Source of the DNA: Arenicola marina
Lineage: Eukaryota; Annelida; Polychaeta; Arenicolidae
Assembly: GCA_964019135.1 (NCBI GenBank)
Contig: OZ025260.1
Location: forward strand, 21,446,254-21,510,253
Direction: 5' to 3'
Length of the DNA stretch: 64,000 bases
Part shown: piece by piece, positions 28,253 through 39,735 of the stretch
Numbering within the stretch: the stretch's first letter is position 1
Layout: the number at the start of each line of letters is the position of its first letter
Notes under the pieces: model-generated
Databases searched by the model: none
What the model was told of the DNA's origin: nothing
Seen by the model: the letters and a program-made list of their open reading frames with translations, nothing else
Translations under genes and position numbers: made by a program

Positions 28253-30124
28253 TCTGTAGGATATCTATGTACTATGTCAGTTCACTATATCGCAATATCA
28301 GTACTTTAGCACGCCCCTGTGCGAATGTCAACTTGTAAGATAAAGGACCCGGGTCCTCTTTCGCAAAGAGGACATAATGACCCTTGGGAAATATGGGTTC
28401 ATTCCAGCGTTGATTGTTTGGCATTGACGCGCTATGACCTTCTACCAATCACAGTGACTTCATCAACAGCCCCCGTCTAGCCAGCTTCATCCTCCTTCCC
28501 ACATTTCTCTCGCCAGCTTCTCCACCTCGTCAGCTCCAAGCCCCGGCGCCGCCGCCGCGAGGCTCTCGGCCGGTTGCGTTATGAGATTGTGTGGGTGTGT
28601 GTAAGAATGTTTGCCGCATGCTCGCGTCCGGCGAGCCCAAAGCCCCTTGGTGTCCGCTCCATCACCCGGCCCCGCCGTCACCCGCCAGACAGCGTGCGTA
28701 TGGCTCTATCATATCACCCGCGCCACGTCGTCACTCGTCAGACATCGTTGCGTATGGCTCTACCACCCCGCCTCGATATATACGATACACATGGCATGCG
28801 GCGGTGGCTCCACCAGGCGGGAGGGGATTGACTTCTGGTCGGCGACGGGGCTTGCTTGCGGTGCTTGCTATGCTTGCTGTGAGCCGGCGCAGATTGTCAA
28901 CCGCTGTGACACTGACAGACGTTCGCCTGACATCGGCCCCCATGAATCACCCTGGCGGTATTGTCCCCTGGCGCTGGGGGTGTGGACTAGCAACGCCTGT
29001 TGCCAGCGACATCCGTGTGGGGGCGAAACAAGAGGTGGGACGGGGGGAGGAGGGAGGGGGGGTAACCCGGAGGGATGGTAGCGGTCCTGGGCGGGTGGGT
29101 GGGGGGCTTAGTAAGGCGCGATGGGGGTTAGATTGGGGGCCAAAGTAAATATCTATCATGAGATGGGCATACAAGAAGGGATGCTGTTCAAAGACAAGCG
29201 GCTAGCATGCGTAATGTTTCATACAGACTTCTATCCACGTGATTGTGAATATGCGAGGATATCTGATGAGCAGAGTTTTTATATTTTCTTCTTTCTTGGC
29301 ACTTTTGCAGATGTATTCCAAAATGATGTATACAAATGTCGTTGTGCATATATATATCAGTCTGGTGTAAGACAGAATCAAGTGAAACTTTTCTGTATAG
29401 GTGCCGCAAAATATTTTAAATCGTCTGACTTTTCGTCTCCCGGGACAAGATTAGAAGCCTTGAATGTCACAGTTATCGATTTTCGTTCATCTCTAAGAGC
29501 CATTGGTCGACAGCTCATTTATATTACGTCCGACCTACGTACGAACTGACAGCTACCAACATCGGCATTGACTTATAGTTACATGTAGTGATATAGCGAC
29601 TTGTATGCTATGACCACCCCGTTATCGAACAATATTGATCGCCCCTCATATGTTGAGATAGATAGATATTCTTTTATTATAGTCACTTGCGAGAATACAG
29701 ACATACAAACACAATACATAGATGCAAATATTATCTCACCCAGTCCTGCAGTACTTCTAAGGGACTTTCAATTAACCACAGTAGTGGAGGTGAACATTTA
29801 CATATACTATGCGTTGTTGTAAACCTCTGGAAATAAATGAAGCTTTAAACCCAATTTTTTTTAAACCACAGTTACTGTAGTAGAATAGGCATCAGACGGC
29901 ACTAATATGTTACCATGGAAAGTACTAAATGCACTTAATTAAACAAAGAAAACGAAAACATGTGTACAGTTGAGTTTATATTATCTGCTATGGCATACTT
30001 AGCTCATGTTAACCAGCGGTGATATCACGTTAGATTGAACAAAAGTAACATGCATTTATATTCACCAGCAGTTATATATAACCATACTAATATTAACCAA
30101 TAGTGATCTTGACTAATACTGCCC
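28253..30124. other. Intergenic; CpG-rich island-like stretch then AT-rich
   Basis: From about 28.48 to 29.12 kb the DNA is GC- and CpG-rich with overlapping open frames up to 185 codons on the + strand. None has a recognisable domain or clear splice sites. It could be a promoter/first-exon region of an unseen gene, but nothing confirms that. 29.15-30.12 kb is AT-rich without features. Confidence 0.4.
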
Positions 30125-31530
30125 AAAAGTGATAGTGATTAATGTTGGACAATAGTGACATTGACGAATAGCGCCCAATAGTGATAGCGATTAATGTTGG
30201 TCAATAGTGATAGTGATTAATGTTGGACAATAGTGATAGTGATTAATGTTGGACAATAGTGATAGTGATTAATGTTGGACAATAGTGATAGTGATTAATG
30301 TTGGTCAATAGTGTTAGTGATTAATGTTGGACAATAGTGATTGTGATTAATGTTGGACAATAGTGATAGTGATTAATGTTGAACAATAGTGATTAATGTT
30401 GGACAATTATTAATGATATTGACTAATATTTGAATATAGTGATATTTACTAATATTTGACCATAGTGATATTGACTAATATTTGACCATAGTGATATTGA
30501 CTAATATTTGACCATAGTGATATGGACTAATATTTGACCATAGTGATATTGACTACTATTTGACCATAGTGATATTGACTAATATTTGACCATAGTGATA
30601 TTGACTAATATTTGACCATAGTGATATTGACTAATATTTGACCATAATGATATTGACTAGACCATAGTGATATTGACTAGACCATAGTGATATTGACTAG
30701 TATTTGACCATAGTGATATTGACTAATATTGCACCATAGTGATATTGACTAATATATGACCATAGTGATATTGACTAATATTTGACCAAAGTGATATTGA
30801 CTAATATTTGACCATAGTGATATTTACTAATATTTGACCATAGTGATATTGACTACTATTTGACCATAGTGATATTGACTAATATTTGACCATAGTGATA
30901 TGGACTAATATTTGACCATAGTGATATTGACTACTATTTGACCATAGTGATATTGACTAATATTTGACCATAGTGATATTGACTAATATTTGGCCATAGT
31001 GATATTGACTAATATTTGACCATAATGATATTGACTAGACCATAGTGATATTGACTAGTATTTGACCATAGTGATATTGACTAATATTGCACCATAGTGA
31101 TATTGACTAATATATGACCATGGTGATATTGACCATAATATTTGACCATAATGATATTGACTAGACCATAGTGATATTGACTAGTATTTGACCATAGTGA
31201 TATTGACGAGTATTTGACCATAGTGATATTGACTAATATTCCACCATAGTGATATTGACTAATATTTGACCATAGTGATATTGACTAATATTTGACCATA
31301 GTGATATTGACTAATATATGACCATAGTGATGTTGACTAATATTTGACCAAAGTGATATTGACTAATAGTTGACCATAGTGATATTTACTAATATTTGAC
31401 CATAGTGATATTGACTAATATTTGACCATAGTGATATTGACTAATATATGACCATAGTGATATTGACTAATATTTGACCATAGTGATATTGACTAATATT
31501 GAAAAATGGTGATATCGACTAATATTGTAG
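30125..31530. repeat. 26-bp AT-rich minisatellite with two subfamilies
   Basis: About 54 units of 26 bp. The first ~300 bp use AATAGTGATAGTGATTAATG-type units, and from about 30425 the array switches to CATAGTGATATTGACTAATA-type units of the same length. A higher-order repeat of 358-378 bp is visible. The marker ACCATAATGATATTGACTAG recurs at 30641 and 31019, and TATGGACTAA at 30521 and 30899. A further marker (GCACCATAG at 30731 and 31089) is offset 358 bp, because the first block has an extra 20-bp truncated unit. Confidence 0.93.
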
Positions 31531-32025
31531 TAGCAGGCCTAATATCTACCGATGGTAAACCAGTAATATTGTCCACACACGACATTGCTCAGTGTTAACC
31601 AACAGAGATACAACTGTTGTACGACGTCGATATTGACTAACATTGACCGACGGAAACAACAAATGAAATTACCCAACAATAATATTGACTGATAGTCCAA
31701 GTAAAACAAAACTTGAAATTACCCAGCAATGATATCATTTCTTTGTCAACAAGTAAAACAATTAATGATATTAGAATTAGATTGACTGATAATCGAAGTA
31801 AGCTTAAGTCAAGATCGACTGAATTGTCCATTAAATGTATTTGGCATCCGTCCGTCTGCGAAAGACGATGTAATTGCAGCTTTATTTTGGTTCAAGTACT
31901 AAGATTTGCTTCCCGGCATTTGCGCTTATGGCCGAACAAGCCTATCTGGGACCGACAGAGCTTACCGCAGTCGTCGCATCGATGACCTGTCAATAGGGCT
32001 TGAATATTACTCACTGGGCGCCTAT
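31531..32025. other. Flank of the 26-bp array
   Basis: Holds a two-copy direct duplication around GAAATTACCCA(A/G)CAAT (about 31664-31735) and otherwise unique AT-rich DNA. The segment TATTTGGCATCCGTCCG near 31838 reappears inverted near 35755. No gene. Confidence 0.5.
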
Positions 32026-32205
32026 ATAAATTGGCGTTTCAAATCCGGTTTCTCAAACCCGATCTCTTCGTGGTCGGCAATTCCCTCTCACAAGAGTTAA
32101 ATTTAGACATTAAATGTATAGAATTTGAATGAGACCCTCATTGAAGAGTCTTTAACCGACGTCCCAAGTTCCGTGACGCTGTCGTTCGTATGCAAATGCC
32201 CCCTC
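32026..32205 (+). repeat. Dispersed repeat, copy 1
   Basis: About 180 bp from ATAAATTGGCGTTTC to GTATGCAAATGCCCC. It is about 90% identical to 36222-36431, except that it lacks a ~31-bp internal segment. No coding frame is shared. Nature unknown: possibly part of a larger non-autonomous element. Confidence 0.8.
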
Positions 32206-32509
32206 ACGATGTCAATATATTTAAGAGCTTTCCCCTTTCAGCCCTGTTCAAAATTTGTGTTCGTGTTACGAGGACAATCCCCCCCATTCCTTGCGTGCAT
32301 ATGACCGGTGACATCACCATGGCTACCGGTGGGTAGTGACCCGCGTGATTGTGACAACATATCGTCGGCATGTTGGTCTTTATGACAGGGCCCTGACGCG
32401 GACTGTGGTGTTCTGGCGAGAGGAAGCTGGCAGTAGCCGCAATGGTGCGGCAGCGGCAGCCCCCGCTAGAGGGCGTCTCCACGTCATGTGGGGGGCGGGG
32501 GTGGGGGGC
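32206..32509. other. Intergenic, no gene recognised
   Basis: Unique sequence with a GCGGCAGCGGCAG stretch near 32446-32460. No domain. Confidence 0.45.
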
Positions 32510-32640
32510 AACGGAATGGTCTAGTAGTTATAGGACGTTCAGCTTTGACGGGTTTAAGCTCTGTCGGCCCGGCCTCCCTGTCTGAGTTCGGTTAATTCCC
32601 TCCCAACGGCTCGAATGTTGAAAAACATTGTCAGCCATTG
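32510..32640 (+). mobile_element. Possible tRNA-derived SINE fragment 1
   Basis: GAATGGTCTAGTAGTTATAGG resembles a tRNA D-arm/box A. It is followed about 90 bp later by GGCTCGAATGTTGAAAAAC. The neighbouring copy at 32688-32830 has the same order of blocks. Box B is weak. Confidence 0.4.
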
Positions 32641-32687
32641 TCAGTTTAAAAAGGAAATCTGCGGACAGACAGCCTCTAGGGACGTCC

Positions 32688-32830
32688 GAATGGTCTAGTT
32701 GCTAGCACGTCCAATGATCTGCCCCACTGTGCCCCTTCCCCCTCCCCCCTCCACAGAGACACACACCACCCCCATGACTCGGATGTCGAGAAACCTTGTC
32801 ACTTACTTTGCAAGGAACAATGTTGATATA
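32688..32830 (+). mobile_element. Possible tRNA-derived SINE fragment 2
   Basis: It starts GAATGGTCTAGTTGCTAGCAC and ends GACTCGGATGTCGAGAAACC, parallel to fragment 1 with a C-rich insert between. The two copies lie in tandem about 175 bp apart. The body is too diverged to name a family. Confidence 0.4.
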
Positions 32831-34229
32831 CAACCGGACCGTTCTCATTGATGGGTTGAATGAAGTGGGCGCATTTCTTTGGTAGCTCGATATATCCCTG
32901 CGGTAACCCGAATACACATCAGTATACCGCCCGACACTTCTTTCGCCCGGGTATGGGTGTGCGCGCAGCCATTTGGTATGCCGATGTGTTCAAAACAGCA
33001 CGGGACATTAGGCAGAGGATGGCGGCTGATTGAAAGGTGATGAGAGTAGGTTGGTTGTACATTGAATGTACAGTTCAGACAATAGCGTCATAACAATAGT
33101 TTAATAGTGGTACACGAAAGCGGGTATTATTTTCTTTTCGTTGTCATAATGATATTCACTTATGTCTGCTCGGCGTTTTTGTTCCCATATTTGCCTTGTT
33201 TTAGGCCAGTTTTCCAAGTGTATATCCCTCATAACCCTCGTTTTTGGTACTGACGTCCACACAATGGCCATCAGAACGACTGCCCTGCTGCTGTAGTTAG
33301 TGGTCGGACCAGGGAACCAGCCTAGTTAACGCGCCTCTGTGGAACACGCCACTGATAGCCAGGGGACCAGCCAATACGCGACCTCTCGTGTGAGACTGTT
33401 GCTTCCTCTTCTTCCGGTTTCGTGTCCAAATATTATAAAGATATTCAGCATACTAAATTGGTTAATATATCATACAACTTATTTTTTTTTTTAAACCCAA
33501 AAAACCTATATTTACCTATATTTACAGAGGGACCCTTTAAACGTTTTATTGGTGGCCTGCATGACAGCTTCCGTGCGGCCATATTTGTTTTGCAAATGGC
33601 GTATCTCGGGAATCACTGGAACAGGCATTATACCCCAAGCCCAATGACAGCCCCCCTAATTGGGGAGCCTCGGCTGATGTATGTGGGGTGCGGCGGGGTG
33701 CCCTCAGAATGTCCACACCGTTTGTCAAGATCCCCTGTGATATGAACCGTATGCCCACCCTCTCATCAAACTGTCATCCATGCAGCAATGGCTTTTTCCC
33801 GTTCCCTAAAAGATTCTTCAGGGGAAATCGATGGTTAGATCTATATAGCCATGCCGAGGAATTTAGATATTGTTTTTTATATAATTAAGCACATTTTATT
33901 TTACGAAAAAAATCCAGAAAAACAGGTCTGCGGGGGAAAGCGACGAGGGAGATGATGATAGGCGGAAAGATTCCCGATGTGCAGTCACGTGATATGGCAG
34001 TGTGTCACGCGCTAAAAGTTAATGGGGTGGCCCGTTTATCGTCCCCGGAAGAGGCGTGGTGAAGAGACAACAGCGGTGTACGTCCCGCTCCGGTTGCCGC
34101 CTAGTATCGGGCATTATGGGAAATGTGTGCGCGTGACAGTTGACAGTAAACTCCACTTCCGTCTTTCGCTTCCGACAGTTACGCGGCCATAGTAGCCTCG
34201 TTATTTCCGACCGGGACCCCGTGCCCGTG
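32831..34229. other. Intergenic, no gene recognised
   Basis: Only short open frames. The 34.13-34.22 kb part carries ACTTCCG and GCTTCCG motifs (ETS-like) close to a GCGGCCATAG, which could be promoter-like. No exon follows that I can identify. Confidence 0.4.
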
Positions 34230-34391
34230 ACGCCGCCACCACCACCACCAACACCATCACCATCACCACCACCACCACTCGCCGCGGTATCACCACCCAT
34301 TGTTACACCACAACGTGGCACCAAAGTGGCACCAAAGTGGCACCAAAGTGGCACAGATGTGGCACCGGTGTGGCACCGATGTGACACCAGA
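34230..34391. repeat. CAC/CAT triplet run and 12-bp GTGGCACC tandem
   Basis: 34230-34280 is a CCACCA/CCATCA trinucleotide run. 34312-34391 has about six copies of a 12-bp unit with core GTGGCACCAAAG that decays to GTGGCACCGAT. Pro-, His- and Thr-rich frames here are low-complexity. Confidence 0.8.
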
Positions 34392-35905
34392 GGCGGCTCC
34401 CTGGGTCGGGCTATTAGAGTCTACCCCCCCACCCCCCCACGGCGTATCGATAGCCCGGGGTTCGCAAGAAATGGCTCTCTATGGCCGTAAATACATTTTC
34501 CAATTTCGTCCATTTTCTCCTTTTGAAGGGTTAGGGAGGCAGGGCGTCTGGGATATGCTGCTTTGGCCGTCCCTGGGGGTAACCAAACCAGCAGATATCA
34601 TTACCGTAATGGAGAGTGATATGACATTATGTTGGCTCCCTTTAGAATATATAGACATCTTACGCTCCACCCTATCCTCCATAACCCCCTCCCCCCCCCC
34701 CTCCCCCCCACACACCCCAGCACCCAAACCCCCCAATTCCTCTCATTCTTTTCTTTCCAGTAGTCGGCGTGGCTTCCCGGGGGGGATGGAGGGGGGTGGG
34801 GGTGATAGAGGGAGGGGGAAGGAAGGGTGGGTGGGGTGGGGGTAAGGGGCGGGGTCCGCCATCTTCTTTTGTGACGATGATCAACCGGATGCGTTGAAGC
34901 ACGTTACGAGGGTGCCCGGAGGGGGGGGGGGGCAAACGTCTTGAGGCAGCTATCGTTATTGGATCTCACAAAGGCAGGGGGCGCTTTTTCTGCCCTCTAC
35001 CGGGGCCAAGCGTCATTAAATCATGATGAGCGTGCGCGTTGTGTCCTCGCGGAGAAACCCTCCCTCTGACCCCGTCCCTCCCCTCCCCCCTTCCCTCTCC
35101 TCCCCTCCCGTCACATGCACCCATCATATGACCCCTCCCCTCCCCTCCCCTCCTCTCCCCTGTCCTCCCATCCCCTCCCCTCCCCTCTTCCCCCCCTCCC
35201 ATGCACCCACCATATGACCATCATTTAAGATCCGCCATCGCGGTAGGAGCTTTCGGCAAACAATGCTTTACGATTGCTGGCCGACTGCTGATAGACACAA
35301 TTAATTGCCACCCCCCCCCCCCACCCCCCCGCTCGAGGTGATAAGCCAGAAATAGAAATCATGGCCCCCTCAGGTAAAACTCGTAATGATTCTGAAAATA
35401 GCTTAGTATTACTACTGCTCCGTTGGGTTGGCCTTTGTTAGCTCATTACGAGAAGTGATCGGAAGCTGAAAACTAGCCGCCATCGGCGCATTAATTCAAC
35501 CATGATGCAATATAATTGTAGAAAGGGTGCAGTGTGACTTACGTGGGTCGTTCCCAGTTAATTTGGGGTTGGCCCCGTCTATCACTTTCGCTGAATTAGG
35601 CTTAGTGCCACATTTCTGATTTAAAGCTGCCCGCCCCCCCCGCCATTCCTCTGTAGGGAAGAAGGGGGGGGGGAGTATACTAATCCCCCGCCCCTTCCAA
35701 TGTGTGGAGTGATCTCATCGTTTACTGAACGTTTAACTCGTTCCGTTGAACGCATCCGGACGGATGCCAAATAACTCCTTCTGCTCGCCAATGGTTTTGT
35801 GGCGATAAGCGACAATTTTGTCGTAATTATGGAGATGTCCAGGGTCGCGCCGAAGCCGAAGCCAAGTGCATGATGGTGTGGTAGGTGCTGAGACGTGTTG
35901 CGTAG
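34392..35905. other. Intergenic with a polypyrimidine block
   Basis: 34.67-34.85 kb has C-runs then G-runs. 35050-35215 is a CCCCTCCCCT-type polypyrimidine tract, within which a short GCACCCA(T/C)CATATGACC segment occurs twice. GTCCGCCATCTTCTTT at 34856-34871 contains a YY1-type AAGATGGCGGAC on the minus strand. No gene recognised. Confidence 0.45.
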
Positions 35906-36221
35906 GTGTCGGGTGTCCCCAGTCCCCAGTGTCGGGTGTCCCCAGTCCCCAGTGTCGGGTGTCCCCAGTCCCCAGTGTCGGGTGTCCCCAGTCCCCAGTG
36001 TTGGGTGTCCCCAGTGTCTGGTGTCCCCAGTGTTGGGTGTCCCCAGTGTCTGGTGTCCCCAGTGTCTGGTGTCCCCAGTGTCTGGTGTCCCCAGTGTTGG
36101 GTGTCCCCAGTGTCTGGTGTCCCCAGTGTCTGGTGTCCCCAGTGTCTGGTGTCCCCAGTGTCTGGTGTCCCCAGTGTTGGGTGTCCCCAGTGTCTGGTGT
36201 CCCCAGTGTCTGGTGTCCTCA
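35906..36221. repeat. 16/23-bp minisatellite, left part
   Basis: About four 23-bp units with core CCCCAGTCCCCAGTGTCGGG, then about 14 copies of the 16-bp unit CCCCAGTGTCTGGTGT and its TTGGGTGT variant. The 23-bp unit is the 16-bp unit with an extra CCCCAGT. It is interrupted at 36222 by a dispersed repeat. ORFs on both strands are artefacts. Confidence 0.93.
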
Positions 36222-36431
36222 ATAAATTGGCGTTTCACATCCGGTTTCTCAAACCAGATCTCTTCGTGGTCGGCAATTCCCTCTCACAGGAGTTAAATTT
36301 AGACATTAAATGTATAGAATTTGAATGAGACCCTCATTGAAGCGTCTTAAACAGACGTCCCAAGTTTCTGCAGCACCAAAATGGACGCAACACGATGCCG
36401 TGACGCTGCCTTTCGTATGCAAATGCCCCCA
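36222..36431 (+). repeat. Dispersed repeat, copy 2, inside the minisatellite
   Basis: Homologous to 32026-32205 but with ~31 extra bases (around CAGCACCAAAATGGACGC). Both sides are the 16/23-bp minisatellite, so either the repeat inserted into the array or the array grew around it. No target duplication is evident against the repetitive flanks. Confidence 0.8.
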
Positions 36432-36447
36432 TGTCCTTGCGTGTCAG

Positions 36448-36965
36448 CCAGTGTCGGGTGTCCCCAGTCCCCAGTGTCTGGTGTCCCCAGTCCCCAGTGT
36501 CGGGTGTCCCCAGTCTCCAGTGTCGGGTGGCCCCAGTCCCCAGTGTCTGGTGACCCCAGTCCCCAGGGTCGGGTGTCCCCAGTCCCCAGTGTCTGGTGTC
36601 CCCAGTCCCCAGTGTCGGGTGTCCCCAGTCCCCAGTGTCGGGTGTCCCCAGTCCCCAGTGTCTGGTGTCCCCAGTTCCCAGTGTCGGGTGTCCCCAGTCC
36701 CCAGTGTCTGGTGTCTGGTGACCCCAGTGTCGGGTGTCCCCAGTCCCCAGTGTCGGGTGTCCCCAGTCCCCAGTGTCGGGTGTCCCCAGTCCCCAGTGTC
36801 GGGTGTCCCCAGTCCCCAGTGTCGGGTGTCCCCAGTCCCCAGTGTCGGGTGTCCCCAGTCTCCATTGTCGGGTGTCCCCAGTGTCTGGTGTCCCCAGTGT
36901 CTGGTGTCCCCAGTGTCTGATGTCCCCAGTGTCTGGTGTCCCCAGTCCCCAGTGTCTGGTGTGGG
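36448..36965. repeat. 16/23-bp minisatellite, right part
   Basis: Mostly 23-bp units (about 20), with 16-bp units near the end. Both unit types match the left part. Frames on both strands are open for over 170 codons because the units lack stops. Confidence 0.93.
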
Positions 36966-39466
36966 ACACACTTTTGTTTAATGTCTGCATTGCCAGTGTC
37001 GTTGCCTCCAATCGCAAGTGTCTTGTTTTCGCAATATCAAACGAGCCAGTATCAAATTGCCACTGATTGCTGCCGTATTGCCTGAGGGTGGCTGTCCGAA
37101 ATCGTCAACATCTGCAACTCATTATTTGTAATTATTGTCAATCTCGTATCATTGCGTCATCTTAAATAAATTAAGTTTTGTTTAGTTTAGTTAGTTTAAA
37201 CTTGAAATAATCACAGACCAACTGAGGGAGTACCTCCCTCCCAACCATCCCCCCAACCCCGGCTCTCCTGGACAGTCAATCGCCCCACCTCTGCCACACC
37301 CGGGTCACACAGATGACCAGTCTGTGCACACTTTCACTCCCTGACTGTAATATTCGTTACGGTTTCTTCACTGGGTGTGGGTGCACGCAACGATAGAATT
37401 ACCTCTCCTAATTGCAATTAATTTCATTCATTTATTGATAATTGATTGTAGTTTGTGCACCCATCTGCGACAAGCCCTGGCCATTTGCAGCGCTCGTCCT
37501 AAGTAAAACTAAGACACCAAATTACGTCATGTTCCTCGCCATGTTGGATGACGGGTTTACGTGATCACTGGTCAAAGTAATAGGCGCCATAATTTGTCTA
37601 AGATGGAACGTAGCATATTCTCCTGAAAGCCCCCTGCCCCCACCCATCCCCGCCCCCTGCTCTGCCATCTCCTTAGTGGCTGTCTGATGGGCCATCAATA
37701 ACCCCTTCATGATCAACAACCACACCCACACCAACCCACCCACACCCATCTATTCCCCCTCACGCCGGACCCCCCTACCCCCCCCCCCACCCCACACACA
37801 CACATACTATCGTTACCCCCAACTTGACCCCCGCCACCAACATCGCCCCCCCCCCCATTATCCCCCACAATTACACGCAGTCACTGGCCCTAGGTTTCCT
37901 GTCCCTAAGTTACCCGAACATCGGCTTCGGGAGGGTGGATGGTTTGGGGGAAGGGAGAGAGGGGGGGGGGGTGGTGGTGCGGGGCGGTGGGTGGTTCCGG
38001 CGAGCAGGGGCGTTGAGGGGTGGAGGGGAGTCATTTTCCTGTAGTCTTCCCCCGCCATTGCCCGGCCATGTCCTGATGGCGACCCGATAGCATTAGGGGC
38101 CCTCTAGCGAGTGCTCCATCACCGTGTTCCCGAGCCTCGCGGAGCATTCTGGGAACCGCGTTCCGCCATTATCGCAGACCCTCGCCATCGTCGCCCCTCC
38201 TCCCCCCCCCCCCCCCCCCACCCCCACAACCCCTCCCTTCCCGCAACCTCCCCTCAACCGCCGCCGCCGCCGCTGTCGCCACAGTAACTGCCTATATCAG
38301 TCTGCAACACCCCTGCCAGTTCCGTAGGTTCACCCCCTCCCCACCTCTACTTCCACCCGCCACCCCCCCCCCCCCGCCAGCCGTCCAAACAATACATTGT
38401 CATTGCGCCACCTCCCTCAATGCATCTTTATCACCCACGCACTCAATCTTACCGTCTCTACTGTCCCCCTCATCTGTAACAAGCTCCTTTTTCGTTGTGC
38501 TGGGGGCAAGTTATAGTTCGTTTAACTTATTCGACGGCGGTCTAACAATGACCCCCAAAAACGAGTAATCGGCAATGGAAACATTGACAATGGATCTCCC
38601 AGGAATGAAATCTCGGCTGTACTTCACACGCGGTCGTGCCGCTCCGGTTTGGTCTAGTATTGGGATGATCAGCCGCTCCCATGTCCCGGGGGGTCTGTCC
38701 TTCTGATTGTTCATGCACTTACCCACAAACACCCCACGTTTGTGCCGTTCCTTCCCTACCTCTGGCACTGAGTCGAGGATTCTGTTCCTCCCGTCTTTGT
38801 TGCTGCACTTCTTCATGCTTCTCGTCTTTTTTGCAGGACTCACTTTATTATCGCCCACACCCATGCCAATCTGGAAAAAACTCACTCGGTACAATATCAT
38901 TTCCCGTGAGTATTGCAATGGTGGTTATGACCATGGCGACCGTTGGGTACACACCCGTTATGCACGCGTTGATGTAGGGCGACGGGCGCGGGGGGGGGGG
39001 GGGGGGTGGGGGGGCGGCAGACCAGGGTAAGCCAAGGCGGGAGGTGGAGAGAGGGCCGGGGGGGGGGGGCTTTATGTCTCGCACTAGGATGGGCTTGGAG
39101 GACATGAGGACTCATCTAGGTAGAAAGAAGCCATGTCCCCCGAGCCATACCCCGCAACCACTTTTGTAGACAGATGTTTTCGGGAAAGAGATATTTATTT
39201 GTCCTTTGCTTCTTTTCCTCATTGAACATCGTGAGACCACTTCCCAGGTGGGGTTGGTACCCATGCCCTACAGAACACGATCGACAAGGGCTTGGGTGGA
39301 AAGAGAGTGGCGTGGGGGGGGGGGGGTGGGGCGGGGGGGGGGGTAGGTTTGGGGGTCAGGACGACTGTTGTCCGACTACGGAATGAAAATTCGATTTGCG
39401 GTGACGCATGACAGCACGACCCCATTGATAAGAAATTGGACTTCAAGAGTTCACACTTCCTCTGTG
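36966..39466. other. Intergenic, C-rich and G-rich in part
   Basis: Long poly-C, poly-G and CA-rich stretches (37.7-38.4 kb, 38.98-39.06 kb, 39.31-39.36 kb) alternate with unique DNA. A 135-codon minus-strand open frame at 38511-38918 is not repetitive, but I recognise no domain in it and see no convincing splice structure, so it is not called as a gene. Confidence 0.45.
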
Positions 39467-39735
39467 TCTGCGCACTCCCCTAGGAGCGTATCGTCTGTGT
39501 GTCCTAAACGCCCTGCGCACTCCCCTAGGAGCGTATTGTCTGTGTGTCCTAGCCGCCCTGCGCACTCCCCTAGGAGCGTATTGTCTGTGTGTCCTAGCCG
39601 CGCTGCGCACTCCCCTAGGAGCGTATCGTCTGTGTGTCCTAGCCGCCCTGCGCACTCCCCTAGGAGCGTATCGTCTGTGTGTCCTAGCCGCCCTGCGCAC
39701 TCCCCTAGGAGCGTATCGTCTGTGTGTCCTACACT
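39467..39735. repeat. 45-bp minisatellite, six copies
   Basis: The unit contains GCGCACTCCCCTAGGAGCG and TCGTCTGTGTGTCCTAGCCG. The six copies are nearly identical and differ mainly at T/C and G/C in two positions. CCCCTAGGAG is a partial palindrome in each. The 45-bp length keeps frames open on both strands. Confidence 0.92.

Noticed and set aside
28480..29148. GC-rich block with a 185-codon ORF as a coding exon
   Set aside because: Frames overlap on both strands in CpG-rich DNA and no domain or clear splice site was seen.
35621..37017. Long TGDWGHPTLG and CPQSPVSG frames on both strands
   Set aside because: They are a product of the 16/23-bp minisatellite. Frames on both strands are equally open.
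38511..38918. 135-codon non-repetitive minus-strand ORF
   Set aside because: No recognised domain, splice signals or codon pattern. It could be an exon of an unknown gene but cannot be supported.
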